Both the position numbers and the translations under genes were made by a program. From contig CAUVYP010001193.1 in NCBI GenBank assembly GCA_963556195.1, forward strand, positions 186,001-250,000: a stretch of 64,000 nt of DNA, in the 5' to 3' direction. Below are positions 26,701-41,500 of this stretch, piece after piece (the first letter of the stretch is position 1; each line of letters opens with the position of its first letter). The DNA is from Sepiola atlantica (Eukaryota > Mollusca > Cephalopoda > Sepiida > Sepiolidae). Under the pieces are notes generated by a model that saw nothing but the letters and a program-made list of their open reading frames with translations, was not told the origin of the DNA and made no database searches.

Positions 26701-29700
26701 TTTTCATTAGTTATTCACGTATATCGTTTACACAAACATCCACATTCGAAAGTCATAATTCCATGTTGTAAAGCGTAAACCTGATGAAATCTAGTGAAAA
26801 TCGTCTCGCCATTCGTGTTTTTCATTAGTTTTTCACGAATATCGATTACACGCACATCCACATTAGAAAGTCATAATTCCATGTTGTAAAGCGTAAACCG
26901 TATGAAATCTAGTGAAAATCGTCTCGCACAACGTGTTTTTCATTAGTTATTCACGGATATCGATTACACGCACATCCACATTAGAAAGTCATAATTCCAT
27001 GTTGTAAAGCGTAAACCTGATGAAATCAAGTGAAAATCGACGCGCACAACGTGTTTTTCATTAGTTATTCACGTATATCGTTTACACAAACATCCACATT
27101 CGAAAGTCATAATTCCATGTTGTAAAGCGTAAACCTGATGAAATCAAGTGAAAATCGTCTCGCACAACGTGTTTTTACTCAGTTATTCACGAATATCGAT
27201 TAGACAAACATCCACATTCAAAAGTCATAATTCCATGTTATAAAGCGTAAACCTGATGAAATCAAGTGAAAATCGACGCGCACAACGTGTTTTTCATTAG
27301 TTATTCACGTATATCGTTTACACAAACATCCACATTCGAAAGTCATAATTCCATGTTGTAAAGCGTAAACCTGATGAAATCAAGTGAAAATCGTCTCGCA
27401 CAACGTGTTTTTACTCAGTTATTCACGAATATCGATTAGACAAACATCCACATTCAAAAGTCATAATTCCATGTTATAAAGCGTAAACCTGATGAAATCT
27501 AGTGAAAATCGACTCGCACAACGTGTTTTTCATTAGTTATTCACGAATATCGTTTACACAAACATCCACATTAGAAAGTCATAATTCCATGTTGTAAAGC
27601 GTAAACCTGATGAAATCAAGTGAAAATCGACGCGCACAACGTGTTTTTCATTAGTTATTCACGTATATCGTTTACACAAACATCCACATTCGAAAGTCAT
27701 AATTCCATGTTGTAAAGCGTAAACCTGATGAAATCTAGTGAAAATCGTCTCGCCATTCGTGTTTTTCATTAGTTTTTCACGAATATCGATTACACGCACA
27801 TCCACATTAGAAAGTCATAATTCCATGTTGTAAAGCGTAAACCGTATGAAATCAAGTGAAAATCGTCTCGCACAACGTGTTTTTCATTAGTTATTCACGA
27901 ATATCGTTTACACAAACATCCACATTCGAAAGTCATAATTCCATGTTGTAAAGCGTAAACCTGATGAAATCTAGTGAAAATCGACTCGCACAACGTGTTT
28001 TTCATTAGTTATTCACGAATATCGTTTACACAAACATCTACAATCGAAAGTCATAATTCCATGATGTAAAGCGTAAACCTGATGAAATCTAGTGAAAATT
28101 GACTCGCACAACGTGTTTTTCATTAGTTATTCACGAATATCGTTTACACAAACATCCACATTCGAAAGTCATAATTCCATGTTGTAAAGCGTAAACCTGA
28201 TGAAATCAAGTGAAAATCGTCTCGCACAACGTGTTTTTACTCAGTTATTCACGAATATCGATTAGACAAACATCCACATTCTAAATTCATAAATCCATGT
28301 TGTAAAGCGTAAACCTGATGAAATCTAGTGAAAATCGTCTCGCACAACGTGTTTTTCATTAGTTTTTCACGAATATCGATTACACGCACATCCACATTAG
28401 AAAGTCATAATTCCATGTTGTAAAGCGTAAACCTGATGAAATCAAGTGAAAATCGACGCGCACAACGTGTTTTTCATTAGTTATTCACGTATATCGTTTA
28501 CACAAACATCCACATTCGAAAGTCATAATTCCATGTTGTAAAGCGTAAACCTGATGAAATCTAGTGAAAATCGTCTCGCCATTCGTGTTTTTCATTAGTT
28601 TTTCACGAATATCGATTACACGCACATCCACATTAGAAAGTCATAATTCCATGTTGTAAAGCGTAAACCGTATGAAATCTAGTGAAAATCGTCTCGCACA
28701 ACGTGTTTTTCATTAGTTATTCACGGATATCGATTACACGCACATCCACATTAGAAAGTCATAATTCCATGTTGTAAAGCGTAAACCTGATGAAATCAAG
28801 TGAAAATCGACGCGCACAACGTGTTTTTCATTAGTTATTCACGTATATCGTTTACACAAACATCCACATTCGAAAGTCATAATTCCATGTTGTAAAGCGT
28901 AAACCTGATGAAATCAAGTGAAAATCGTCTCGCACAACGTGTTTTTACTGTTATTCACGAATATCGATTAGACAAACATCCACATTCAAAAGTCATAATT
29001 CCATGTTATAAAGCGTAAACCTGATGAAATCTAGTGAAAATCGACTCGCACAACGTGTTTTTCATTAGTTATTCACGAATATCGTTTACACAAACATCCA
29101 CATTAGAAAGTCATAATTCCATGTTGTAAAGCGTAAACCTGATGAAATCTAGTGAAAATCGACGCGCACAACGTGTTTTTCATTAGTTATTCACGTATAT
29201 CGTTTACACAAACATCCACATTCGAAAGTCATAATTCCATGTTGTAAAGCGTAAACCTGATGAAATCTAGTGAAAATCGTCTCGCCATTCGTGTTTTTCA
29301 TTAGTTTTTCACGAATATCGATTACACGCACATCCACATTAGAAAGTCATAATTCCATGTTGTAAAGCGTAAACCGTATGAAATCAAGTGAAAATCGTCT
29401 CGCACAACGTGTTTTTCATTAGTTATTCACGAATATCGTTTACACAAACATCCACATTCGAAAGTCATAATTCCATGTTGTAAAGCGTAAACCTGATGAA
29501 ATCTAGTGAAAATCGACTCGCACAACGTGTTTTTCATTAGTTATTCACGAATATCGTTTACACAAACATCTACAATCGAAAGTCATAATTCCATGATGTA
29601 AAGCGTAAACCTGATGAAATCTAGTGAAAATTGACTCGCACAACGTGTTTTTCATTAGTTATTCACGAATATCGTTTACACAAACATCCACATTCGAAAG

Positions 29701-31367
29701 TCATAATTCCATGTTGTAAAGCGTAAACCTGATGAAATCAAGTGAAAATCGTCTCGCACAACGTGTTTTTACTCAGTTATTCACGAATATCGATTAGACA
29801 AACATCCACATTCTAAATTCATAAATCCATGTTGTAAAGCGTAAACCTGATGAAATCTAGTGAAAATCGTCTCGCACAACGTGTTTTTCATTAGTTTTTC
29901 ACGAATATCGATTACACGCACATCCACATTAGAAAGTCATAATTCCATGTTGTAAAGCGTAAACCGTATGAAATCAAGTGAAAATCGTCTCGCACAACGT
30001 GTTTTTACTCAGTTATTCACGAATATCGTTTACACAAACATCCACATTCAAAAGTCATAATTCCATGTTATAAAGCGTAAACCTGATGAAATCTAGTGAA
30101 AATCGACTCGCACAACGTGTTTTTCATTAGTTATTCACGTATATCGTTTACACAAACATCCACATTCGAAAGTCATAATTCCATGTTGTAAAGCGTAAAC
30201 CTGATGAAATCTAGTGAAAATTGACTCGCACAACGTGTTTTTCATTAGTTATTCACGAATATCGTTTACACAAACATCCACATTCGAAAGTCATAATTCC
30301 ATGTTGTAAAGCGTAAACCTGATGAAATCTAGTGAAAATCGTCTCGCACAACGTGTTTTTTCACTCAGTTATACACGAATATCGTTTACACAAACATCCA
30401 CATTCAAAAGTCATAATTCCATGTTATAAAGCGTAAACCTGATGAAATCTAGTGAAAATCGTCTCGCCATTCGTGTTTTTCATTAGTTTTTCACGAATAT
30501 CGATTACACGCACATCCACATTAGAAAGTCATAATTCCATGTTGTAAAGCGTAAACCGTATGAAATCTAGTGAAAATCGTCTCGCACAACGTGTTTTTCA
30601 TTAGTTATTCACGGATATCGATTACACGCACATCCACATTAGAAAGTCATAATTCCATGTTGTAAAGCGTAAACCTGATGAAATCAAGTGAAAATCGACG
30701 CGCACAACGTGTTTTTCATTAGTTATTCACGTATATCGTTTACACAAACATCCACATTCGAAAGTCATAATTCCATGTTGTAAAGCGTAAACCTGATGAA
30801 ATCAAGTGAAAATCGTCTCGCACAACGTGTTTTTACTCAGTTATTCACGAATATCGATTAGACAAACATCCACATTCAAAAGTCATAATTCCATGTTATA
30901 AAGCGTAAACCTGATGAAATCTAGTGAAAATCGACTCGCACAACGTGTTTTTCATTAGTTATTCACGAATATCGTTTACACAAACATCCACATTCGAAAG
31001 TCATAATTCCATGTTATAAAGCGTAAACCTGATGAAATCTAGTGAAAATCGTCTCGCACAACGTGTTTTTACTCAGTTATTCACGTATATCGTTTACACA
31101 AACATCCACATTCAAAAGTCATAATTCCATGTTGTAAAGCGTAAACCTTATGAAATCAAGTGAAAATCGACGCGCACAACGTGTTTTTCATTAGTTATTC
31201 ACGTATATCGTTTACACAAACATCCACATTCGAAAGTCATAATTCCATGTTATAAAGCGTAAACCTGATGAAATCTAGTGAAAATCGTCTCGCACAACGT
31301 GTTTTTTCACTCAGTTATACACGAATATCGTTTACACAAACATCCACATTCAAAAGTCATAATTCCA
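20151..31367 (+). repeat. Domain L, second copy of the large duplicated unit (L2)
   Basis: This is the partner of 5,758-18,038. It reproduces shared rare alleles in order: three L1-matching A7 monomers after the junction (21,816, 23,825, 25,004), the 12-bp deletion near 26,240, the TTATAGAC 2-bp insertion near 22,727 and 25,675, and GGATATCGATT markers at 26,955, 28,725 and 30,613. Against L1 it lacks one monomer near 25,930, has two extra near 27,770-28,030, lacks two near 28,950, and lacks the 8-monomer duplication present in L1. It ends at 31,367, where L1 continues into an A7 tract and L2 into the common ATGTTATAAAG form. Confidence 0.85.
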
Positions 31368-32890
31368 TGTTATAAAGCGTAAACCTGATGAAATCAAGTG
31401 AAAATCGTCTCGCACAACGTGTTTTTACTCAGTTATTCACGTATATCGTTTACACAAACATCCACATTCGAAAGTCATAATTCCATGTTGTAAAGCGTAA
31501 ACCTGATGAAAGCTAGCGAAAATCGTCTCGCACAACGTGTTTTTCATTAGTTTTTCACGAATATTGATTACACGCACATCCACATTAGAAAGTCATAATT
31601 CCATGTTGTAAAGCGTAAACCTGATGAAATCAAGTGAAAATCGTCTCGCACAACGTGTTTTTACTCAGTTATTCACGAATATCGATTAGACAAACATCTA
31701 CAATCGAAAGTCATAATTCCATGATGTAAAGCGTAAACCTGATGAAATCAAGTGAAAATCGACGCGCACAACGTGTTTTTCATTAGTTATTCACGTATAT
31801 CGTTTACACAAACATCCACATTCGAAAGTCATAATTCCATGTTGTAAAGCGTAAACCTGATGAAATCTAGTGAAAATCGTCTCGCCATTCGTGTTTTTCA
31901 TTAGTTTTTCACGAATATCGATTACACGCACATCCACATTAGAAAGTCATAATTCCATGTTGTAAAGCGTAAACCGTATGAAATCAAGTGAAAATCGTCT
32001 CGCACAACGTGTTGTTCATTAGTTATTCACGAATATCGTTTACACAAACATCCACATTCGAAAGTCATAATTCCATGTTGTAAAGCGTAAACCTGATGAA
32101 ATCTAGTGAAAATCGACTCGCACAACGTGTTTTTCATTAGTTATTCACGAATATCGTTTACACAAACATCCACATTCGAAAGTCATAATTCCATGTTGTA
32201 AAGCGTAAACCTGATGAAATCAAGTGAAAATCGACGCGCACAACGTGTTTTTCATTAGTTATTCACGAATATCGTTTACACAAACATCCACATTAGAAAG
32301 TCATAATTCCATGTTGTAAAGCGTAAACCTGATGAAATCAAGTGAAAATCGTCTCGCACAACGTGTTTTTACTCAGTTATTCACGAATATCGATTAGACA
32401 AACATCTACAATCGAAAGTCATAATTCCATGATGTAAAGCGTAAACCTGATGAAATCTAGTGAAAATTGACTCGCACAACGTGTTTTTCATTAGTTATTC
32501 ACGAATATCGTTTACACAAACATCCACATTCGAAAGTCATAATTCCATGTTGTAAAGCGTAAACCTGATGAAATCAAGTGAAAATCGTCTCGCACAACGT
32601 GTTTTTACTCAGTTATTCACGAATATCGATTAGACAAACATCCACATTCTAAATTCATAAATCCATGTTGTAAAGCGTAAACCTGATGAAATCTAGTGAA
32701 AATCGTCTCGCACAACGTGTTTTTCATTAGTTTTTCACGAATATCGATTACACGCACATCCACATTAGAAAGTCATAATTCCATGTTGTAAAGCGTAAAC
32801 CGTATGAAATCAAGTGAAAATCGTCTCGCACAACGTGTTTTTACTCAGTTATTCACGAATATCGTTTACACAAACATCCACATTCAAAAG
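31368..32890 (+). repeat. Transition segment between domains L and R
   Basis: These monomers follow the end of the L2 homology. They still contain L markers (CATCTACAATCG near 31,696 and 32,406) but also the first GCTAGC monomer (31,512) and an AATATTGATT allele (near 31,560). The latter pairs with a similar stretch near 4,980-5,060. One monomer near 32,014 has GTTGTTCATT in place of GTTTTTCATT. No non-repeat sequence separates the domains. Confidence 0.65.
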
Positions 32891-32915
32891 TCATAATTCC
32901 ATAAAGCGTAAACCT
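32803..32915 (+). repeat. 113-bp monomer with 5-bp deletion (TTCCATAAAGCG)
   Basis: The usual TTCCATGTTATAAAGCG has become TTCCATAAAGCG, a 5-bp loss between two AT dinucleotides, as expected from slippage. The same allele occurs near 40,929, 44,228 and 54,614 and not in the left half, so it marks domain R. Confidence 0.85.
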
Positions 32916-35900
32916 GATGAAATCTAGTGAAAATCGACTCGCACAACGTGTTTTTCATTAGTTATTCACGTATATCGTTTACACAAACATCCACATTCAA
33001 AAGTCGTAATTACATGTTGTAAAGCGTAAACCTGATGAAATCTAGTGAAAATCGACTCGCACAACGTGTTTTTCATTAGTTATTCACGGATATCGTTTAC
33101 ACAAACATCCACATTCGAAAGTCATAATTCCATGTTGTAAAGCGTAAACCTGATGAAATCAAGTGAAAATCGACGTGCACAACGTGTTTTTCATTAGTTA
33201 TTCACGTATATCGTTTACACAAACATCCACATTCGAAAGTCATAATTCCATGCTGTAAAGCGTAAACCTGATGAAATCTAGTGAAAATCGTCTCGCCATT
33301 CGTGTTTTTCATTAGTTTTTCACGAATATCGATTACACGCACATCCACATTAGAAAGTCATAATTCCATGTTGTAAAGCGTAAACCGTATGAAATCAAGT
33401 GAAAATCGTCTCGCACAACGTGTTTTTACTCAGTTATTCACGAATATCGTTTACACAAACATCCACATTCAAAAGTCATAATTCCATGTTATTAAAGCGT
33501 AAACCTGATGAAATCTAGTGAAAATCGACTCGCACAACGTGTTTTTCATTAGTTATTCACGTATATCGTTTACACAAACATCCACATTCAAAAGTCGTAA
33601 TTACATGTTGTAAAGCGTAAACCTGATGAAATCAAGTGAAAATCGACGCGCACAACGTGTTTTTCATTAGTTATTCACGTATATCGTTTACACAAACATC
33701 CACATTCGAAAGTCATAATTCCATGTTGTAAAGCGTAAACCTGATGAAATCTAGTAGAAAATCGACTCGCACAACGTGTTTTTCATTAGTTATTCACGTA
33801 TATCGTTTACACAAACATCCACATTCAAAAGTCATAATTCCATGTTGTAAAGCGTAAACCTGATGAAATCAAGTGAAAATCGACGCGCACAACGTGTTTT
33901 TCATTAGTTATTCACGTATATCGTTTACACAAACATCCACATTCGAAAGTCATAATTCCATGTTGTAAAGCGTAAACCTGATGAAATCTAGTGAAAATCG
34001 TCTCGCACAACGTGTTTTTTCACTCAGTTATACACGAATATCGTTTACACAAACATCCACATTCAAAAGTCATAATTCCATGTTATAAAGCGTAAACCTG
34101 ATGAAATCTAGTGAAAATCGACTCACACAACGTGTTTTTCATTAGTTATTCACGAATATCGTTTACACAAACATCCACATTCAAAAGTCATAATTCCATG
34201 TTATAAAGCGTAAACCTGATGAAATCTAGTGAAAATCGACGCGCACAACGTGTTTTTCATTAGTTATTCACGTATATCGTTTACACAAACATCCACATTC
34301 GAAAGTCATAATTCCATGTTGTAAAGCGTAAACCTGATGAAATCAAGTGAAAATCGACGCGCACAACGTGTTTTTCATTAGTTATTCACGTATATCGTTT
34401 ACACAAACATCCACATTCGAAAGTCATAATTCCATGTTATAAAGCGTAAACCTGATGAAATCTAGTGAAAATCGACTCGCACAACGTGTTTTTCATTAGT
34501 TATTCACGGATATCGTTTACACAAACATCCACATTCGAAAGTCATAATTCCATGTTGTAAAGCGTAAACCTGATGAAATCAAGTGAAAATCGACGCGCAC
34601 AACGTGTTTTTCATTAGTTATTCACGTATATCGTTTACACAAACATCCACATTCGAAAGTCATAATTCCATGTTGTAAAGCGTAAACCTGATGAAATCTA
34701 GTGAAAATCGTCTCGCCATTCGTGTTTTTCATTAGTTTTTCACGAATATCGATTACACGCACATCCACATTAGAAAGTCATAATTCCATGTTGTAAAGCG
34801 TAAACCGTATGAAATCAAGTGAAAATCGTCTCGCACAACGTGTTTTTACTCAGTTATTCACGAATATCGTTTACACAAACATCCACATTCAAAAGTCGTA
34901 ATTACATGTTGTAAAGCGTAAACCGTATGAAATCAAGTGAAAATCGTCTCGCACAACGTGTTTTTCATTAGTTATTCACGTATATCGTTTACACAAACAT
35001 CCACATTCGAAAGTCATAATTCCATGTTGTAAAGCGTAAACCTGATGAAATCTAGTGAAAATTGACTCGCACAACGTGTTTTTCATTAGTTATTCACGAA
35101 TATCGTTTACACAAACATCCACATTCGAAAGTCATAATTCCATGTTGTAAAGCGTAAACCTGATGAAATCTAGTGAAAATCGACTCGCACAACGTGTTTT
35201 TCATTAGTTATTCACGAATATCGTTTACACAAACATCCACATTCGAAAGTCATAATTCCATGTTGTAAAGCGTAAACCTGATGAAATCTAGTGAAAATCG
35301 TCTCGCACAACGTGTTTTTTCACTCAGTTATACACGAATATCGTTTACACAAACATCCACATTCAAAAGTCATAATTCCATGTTATAAAGCGTAAACCTG
35401 ATGAAATCTAGTGAAAATCGACTCGCACAACGTGTTTTTCATTAGTTATTCACGGATATCGTTTACACAAACATCCACATTCGAAAGTCATAATTCCATG
35501 TTGTAAAGCGTAAACCTGATGAAATCTAGTGAAAATCGACTCGCACAACGTGTTTTTCATTAGTTATTCACGGATATCGTTTACACAAACATCCACATTC
35601 GAAAGTCATAATTCCATGTTGTAAAGCGTAAACCTGATGAAATCTAGTGAAAATCGTCTCGCCATTCGTGTTTTTCATTAGTTTTTCACGAATATCGATT
35701 ACACGCACATCCACATTAGAAAGTCATAATTCCATGTTGTAAAGCGTAAACCGTATGAAATCAAGTGAAAATCGTCTCGCACAACGTGTTTTTACTCAGT
35801 TATTCACGAATATCGTTTACACAAACATCCACATTCAAAAGTCGTAATTACATGTTGTAAAGCGTAAACCGTATGAAATCAAGTGAAAATCGTCTCGCAC

Positions 35901-37765
35901 AACGTGTTTTTCATTAGTTATTCACGTATATCGTTTACACAAACATCCACATTCGAAAGTCATAATTCCATGTTGTAAAGCGTAAACCTGATGAAATCTA
36001 GTGAAAATTGACTCGCACAACGTGTTTTTCATTAGTTATTCACGAATATCGTTTACACAAACATCCACATTCGAAAGTCATAATTCCATGTTGTAAAGCG
36101 TAAACCTGATGAAATCTAGTGAAAATCGACTCGCACAACGTGTTTTTCATTAGTTATTCACGAATATCGTTTACACAAACATCCACATTCGAAAGTCATA
36201 ATTCCATGTTGTAAAGCGTAAACCTGATGAAATCTAGTGAAAATCGTCTCGCACAACGTGTTTTTTCACTCAGTTATACACGAATATCGTTTACACAAAC
36301 ATCCACATTCAAAAGTCATAATTCCATGTTATAAAGCGTAAACCTGATGAAATCTAGTGAAAATCGACTCGCACAACGTGTTTTTCATTAGTTATTCACG
36401 AATATCGTTTACACAAACATCCACATTCGAAAGTCATAATTCCATGTTATAAAGCGTAAACCTGATGAAATCTAGTGAAAATCGTCTCGCACAACGTGTT
36501 TTTACTCAGTTATTCACGTATATCGTTTACACAAACATCCACATTCAAAAGTCATAATTCCATGTTGTAAAGCGTAAACCTGATGAAATCAAGTGAAAAT
36601 CGACGCGCACAACGTGTTTTTCATTAGTTATTCACGTATATCGTTTACACAAACATCCACATTCGAAAGTCATAATTCCATGTTATAAAGCGTAAACCTG
36701 ATGAAATCTAGTGAAAATCGTCTCGCACAACGTGTTTTTTCACTCAGTTATACACGAATATCGTTTACACAAACATCCACATTCAAAAGTCATAATTCCA
36801 TGTTATAAAGCGTAAACCTGATGAAATCAAGTGAAAATCGTCTCGCACAACGTGTTTTTACTCAGTTATTCACGTATATCGTTTACACAAACATCCACAT
36901 TCGAAAGTCATAATTCCATGTTGTAAAGCGTAAACCTGATGAAATCTAGTGAAAATTGACTCGCACAACGTGTTTTTCATTAGTTATTCACGAATATCGT
37001 TTACACAAACATCCACATTCGAAAGTCATAATTCCATGTTGTAAAGCGTAAACCTGATGAAATCTAGTGAAAATCGACTCGCACAACGTGTTTTTCATTA
37101 GTTATTCACGAATATCGTTTACACAAACATCCACATTCGAAAGTCATAATTCCATGTTGTAAAGCGTAAACCTGATGAAATCTAGTGAAAATCGTCTCGC
37201 ACAACGTGTTTTTTCCCTCAGTTATACACGAATATCGTTTACACAAACATCCACATTCAAAAGTCATAATTCCATGTTGTAAAGCGTAAACTTGATGAAA
37301 TCAAGTGAAAATCGACGCGCACAACGTGTTTTTCATTAGTTATTCACGAATATCGTTTACACAAACATCCACATTCGAAAGTCATAATTCCATGTTGTAA
37401 AGCGTAAACCTGATGAAATCAAGTGAAAATCGTCTCGCACAACGTGTTTTTACTCAGTTATTCACGAATATCGATTAGACAAACATCCACATTCTAAATT
37501 CATAATTCCATGTTGTAAAGCGTAAACCTGATGAAATCTAGTGAAAATCGTCTCGCACAACGTGTTTTTCATTAGTTTTTCACGAATATCGATTACACGC
37601 ACATCCACATTAGAAAGTCATAATTCCATGTTGTAAAGCGTAAACCGTATGAAATCAAGTGAAAATCGTCTCGCACAACGTGTTTTTCATTAGTTATTCA
37701 CGTATATCGTTTACACAAACATCCACATTCAAAAGTCGTAATTACATGTTGTAAAGCGTAAACCT

Positions 37766-37883
37766 GATGAAATCTAGTGAAAATCGACTCGCACAACGTG
37801 TTTTTCATTAGTTATTCACGGATATCCTTGACACAAACATCCACATTCGAAAGTCATAATTCCATGTTGTAAAGCGTAAACCT
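37766..37883 (+). repeat. Monomer with palindromic GGATATCC and CTTGACAC, exemplar
   Basis: The common ATATCGTTTACAC is replaced by CGGATATCCTTGACAC, creating an 8-bp palindrome GGATATCC. The marker GATATCCTTG occurs at 37,821, 41,356, 41,474, 51,152, 61,069 and 63,431, only in domain R. At 41,356 and 41,474 two consecutive monomers carry it. Confidence 0.85.
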
Positions 37884-38001
37884 GATGAAATCTAGTGAAA
37901 ATCGTCTCGCACAACGTGTTTTTACTCAGTTATTCACGAATATCGTTTACACAAACATCCACATTCGAAAGTCATAATTCCATGTTGTAAAGCGTAAACC
38001 T

Positions 38002-38119
38002 GATGAAAGCTAGCGAAAATCGTCTCGCACAACGTGTTTTTCATTAGTTTTTCAGGAATATTGATTACACAAACATCCACATTCGAAAGTCATAATTCCA
38101 TGTTGTAAAGCGTAAACCG
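38002..38119 (+). repeat. Monomer with GCTAGC box, exemplar
   Basis: The GATGAAATCTAGTGAAAA start reads GATGAAAGCTAGCGAAAA here, giving the 6-bp palindrome GCTAGC. It occurs at 31,512, 38,009, 51,694, 61,611 and 63,973. The copies at 38,009, 51,694 and 61,611 also share TTTTTCAGGAATATTG downstream, so they are one lineage; the 31,512 copy has CACGAATATTG. Confidence 0.85.
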
Positions 38120-38552
38120 TATGAAATCAAGTGAAAATCGTCTCGCACAACGTGTTTTTACTCAGTTATTAACGAATATCGATTAGACAAACATCCACAT
38201 TCTAAATTCATAAATCCATGTTGTAAAGCGTAAACCTGATGAAATCTAGTGAAAATCGTCTCGCACAACGTGTTTTTCATTAGTTTTTCACGAATATCGA
38301 TTACACGCACATCCACATTAGAAAGTCATAATTCCATGTTGTAAAGCGTAAACCGTATGAAATCAAGTGAAAATCGTCTCGCACAACGTGTTTTTCTTCA
38401 GTTATTCACGAATATCGATTAGACAAACATCCACATTCTAAATTCATAAATCCATGTTGTAAAGCGTAAACCTGATGAAATCTAGTGAAAATCGTCTCGC
38501 ACAACGTGTTTTTCATTAGTTTTTCACGAATATCGATTACACGCACATCCAC

Positions 38553-41500
38553 ATTAGAAAGTCATAATTCCATGTTGTAAAGCGTAAACCGTATGAAATC
38601 AAGTGAAAATCGACTCGCACAACGTGTTTTTCATTAGTTATTCACGTATATCGTTTACACAAACATCCACATTCGAAAGTCATAATTCCATGTTGTAAAG
38701 CGTAAACCTTATGAAATCTAGTGAAAATCGACTCGCACAACGTGTTTTTCATTAGTTATTCACGGATATCGTTTACACAAACATCCACATTCGAAAGTCA
38801 TAATTCCATGTTGTAAAGCGTAAACCTGATGAAATCTAGTGAAAATCGACTCGCACAACGTGTTTTTCATTAGTTATTCACGGATATCGTTTACACAAAC
38901 ATCCACATTCGAAAGTCATAATTCCATGTTGTAAAGCGTAAACCTGATGAAATCAAGTGAAAATCGACGCGCACAACGTGTTTTTCATTAGTTATTCACG
39001 TATATCGTTTACACAAACATCCACATTCGAAAGTCATAATTCCATGTTGTAAAGCGTAAACCTGATGAAATCTAGTGAAAATCGTCTCGCCATTCGTGTT
39101 TTTCATTAGTTTTTCACGAATATCGATTACACGCACATCCACATTAGAAAGTCATAATTCCATGTTGTAAAGCGTAAACCGTATGAAATCAAGTGAAAAT
39201 CGTCTCGCACAACGTGTTTTTACTCAGTTATTCACGAATATCGATTAGACAAACATCCACATTCTAAATTCATAAATCCATGTTGTAAAGCGTAAACCTG
39301 ATGAAATCTAGTGAAAATCGTCTCGCACAACGTGTTTTTCATTAGTTTTTCACGAATATCGATTACACGCACATCCACATTAGAAAGTCATAATTCCATG
39401 TTGTAAAGCGTAAACCGTATGAAATCAAGTGAAAATCGTCTCGCACAACGTGTTTTTACTCAGTTATTCACGAATATCGATTAGACAAACATCCACATTC
39501 TAAATTCATAAATCCATGTTGTAAAGCGTAAACCTGATGAAATCTAGTGAAAATCGTCTCGCACAACGTGTTTTTCATTAGTTTTTCACGAATATCGATT
39601 ACACGCACATCCACATTAGAAAGTCATAATTCCATGTTGTAAAGCGTAAACCGTATGAAATCAAGTGAAAATCGACTCGCACAACGTGTTTTTCATTAGT
39701 TATTCACGTATATCGTTTACACAAACATCCACATTCGAAAGTCATAATTCCATGTTGTAAAGCGTAAACCTGATGAAATCTAGTGAAAATCGACTCGCAC
39801 AACGTGTTTTTCATTAGTTATTCACGGATATCGTTTACACAAACATCCACATTCGAAAGTCATAATTCCATGTTGTAAAGCGTAAACCTGATGAAATCAA
39901 GTGAAAATCGACGTGCACAACGTGTTTTTCATTAGTTATTCACGTATATCGTTTACACAAACATCCACATTCGAAAGTCATAATTCCATGTTATAAAGCG
40001 TAAACCTGATGAAATCTAGTGAAAATCGACTCGCACAACGTGTTTTTCATTAGTTATTCACGGATATCGTTTACACAAACATCCACATTCGAAAGTCATA
40101 ATTCCATGTTGTAAAGCGTAAACCTGATGAAATCAAGTGAAAATCGACGCGCACAACGTGTTTTTCATTAGTTATTCACGTATATCGTTTACACAAACAT
40201 CCACATTCGAAAGTCATAATTCCATGTTGTAAAGCGTAAACCTGATGAAATCTAGTGAAAATCGTCTCGCCATTCGTGTTTTTCATTAGTTTTTCACGAA
40301 TATCGATTACACGCACATCCACATTAGAAAGTCATAATTCCATGTTGTAAAGCGTAAACCGTATGAAATCAAGTGAAAATCGTCTCGCACAACGTGTTTT
40401 TCATTAGTTATTCACGAATATCGTTTACACAAACATCCACATTCGAAAGTCATAATTCCATGTTGTAAAGCGTAAACCTGATGAAATCTAGTGAAAATCG
40501 ACTCGCACAACGTGTTTTTCATTAGTTATTCACGAATATCGTTTACACAAACATCCACATTCGAAAGTCATAATTCCATGTTGTAAAGCGTAAACCTGAT
40601 GAAATCAAGTGAAAATCGTCTCGCACAACGTGTTTTTACTCAGTTATTCACGAATATCGATTAGACAAACATCCACATTCTAAATTCATAAATCCATGTT
40701 GTAAAGCGTAAACCTGATGAAATCTAGTGAAAATCGTCTCGCACAACGTGTTTTTCATTAGTTTTTCACGAATATCGATTACACGCACATCCACATTAGA
40801 AAGTCATAATTCCATGTTGTAAAGCGTAAACCGTATGAAATCAAGTGAAAATCGTCTCGCACAACGTGTTTTTACTCAGTTATTCACGAATATCGTTTAC
40901 ACAAACATCCACATTCAAAAGTCATAATTCCATAAAGCGTAAACCTGATGAAATCTAGTGAAAATCGACTCGCACAACGTGTTTTTCATTAGTTATTCAC
41001 GTATATCGTTTACACAAACATCCACATTCAAAAGTCGTAATTACATGTTGTAAAGCGTAAACCTGATGAAATCTAGTGAAAATCGTCTCGCACAACGTGT
41101 TTTTCATTAGTTTTTCACGAATATCGATTACACGCACATCCACATTAGAAAGTCATAATTCCATGTTGTAAAGCGTAAACCGTATGAAATCAAGTGAAAA
41201 TCGTCTCGCACAACGTGTTTTTCATTAGTTATTCACGTATATCGTTTACACAAACATCCACATTCAAAAGTCGTAATTACATGTTGTAAAGCGTAAACCT
41301 GATGAAATCTAGTGAAAATCGACTCGCACAACGTGTTTTTCATTAGTTATTCACGGATATCCTTGACACAAACATCCACATTCGAAAGTCATAATTCCAT
41401 GTTGTAAAGCGTAAACCTGATGAAATCTAGTGAAAATCGTCTCGCACAACGTGTTTTTCATTAGTTATTCACGGATATCCTTGACACAAACATCCACATT

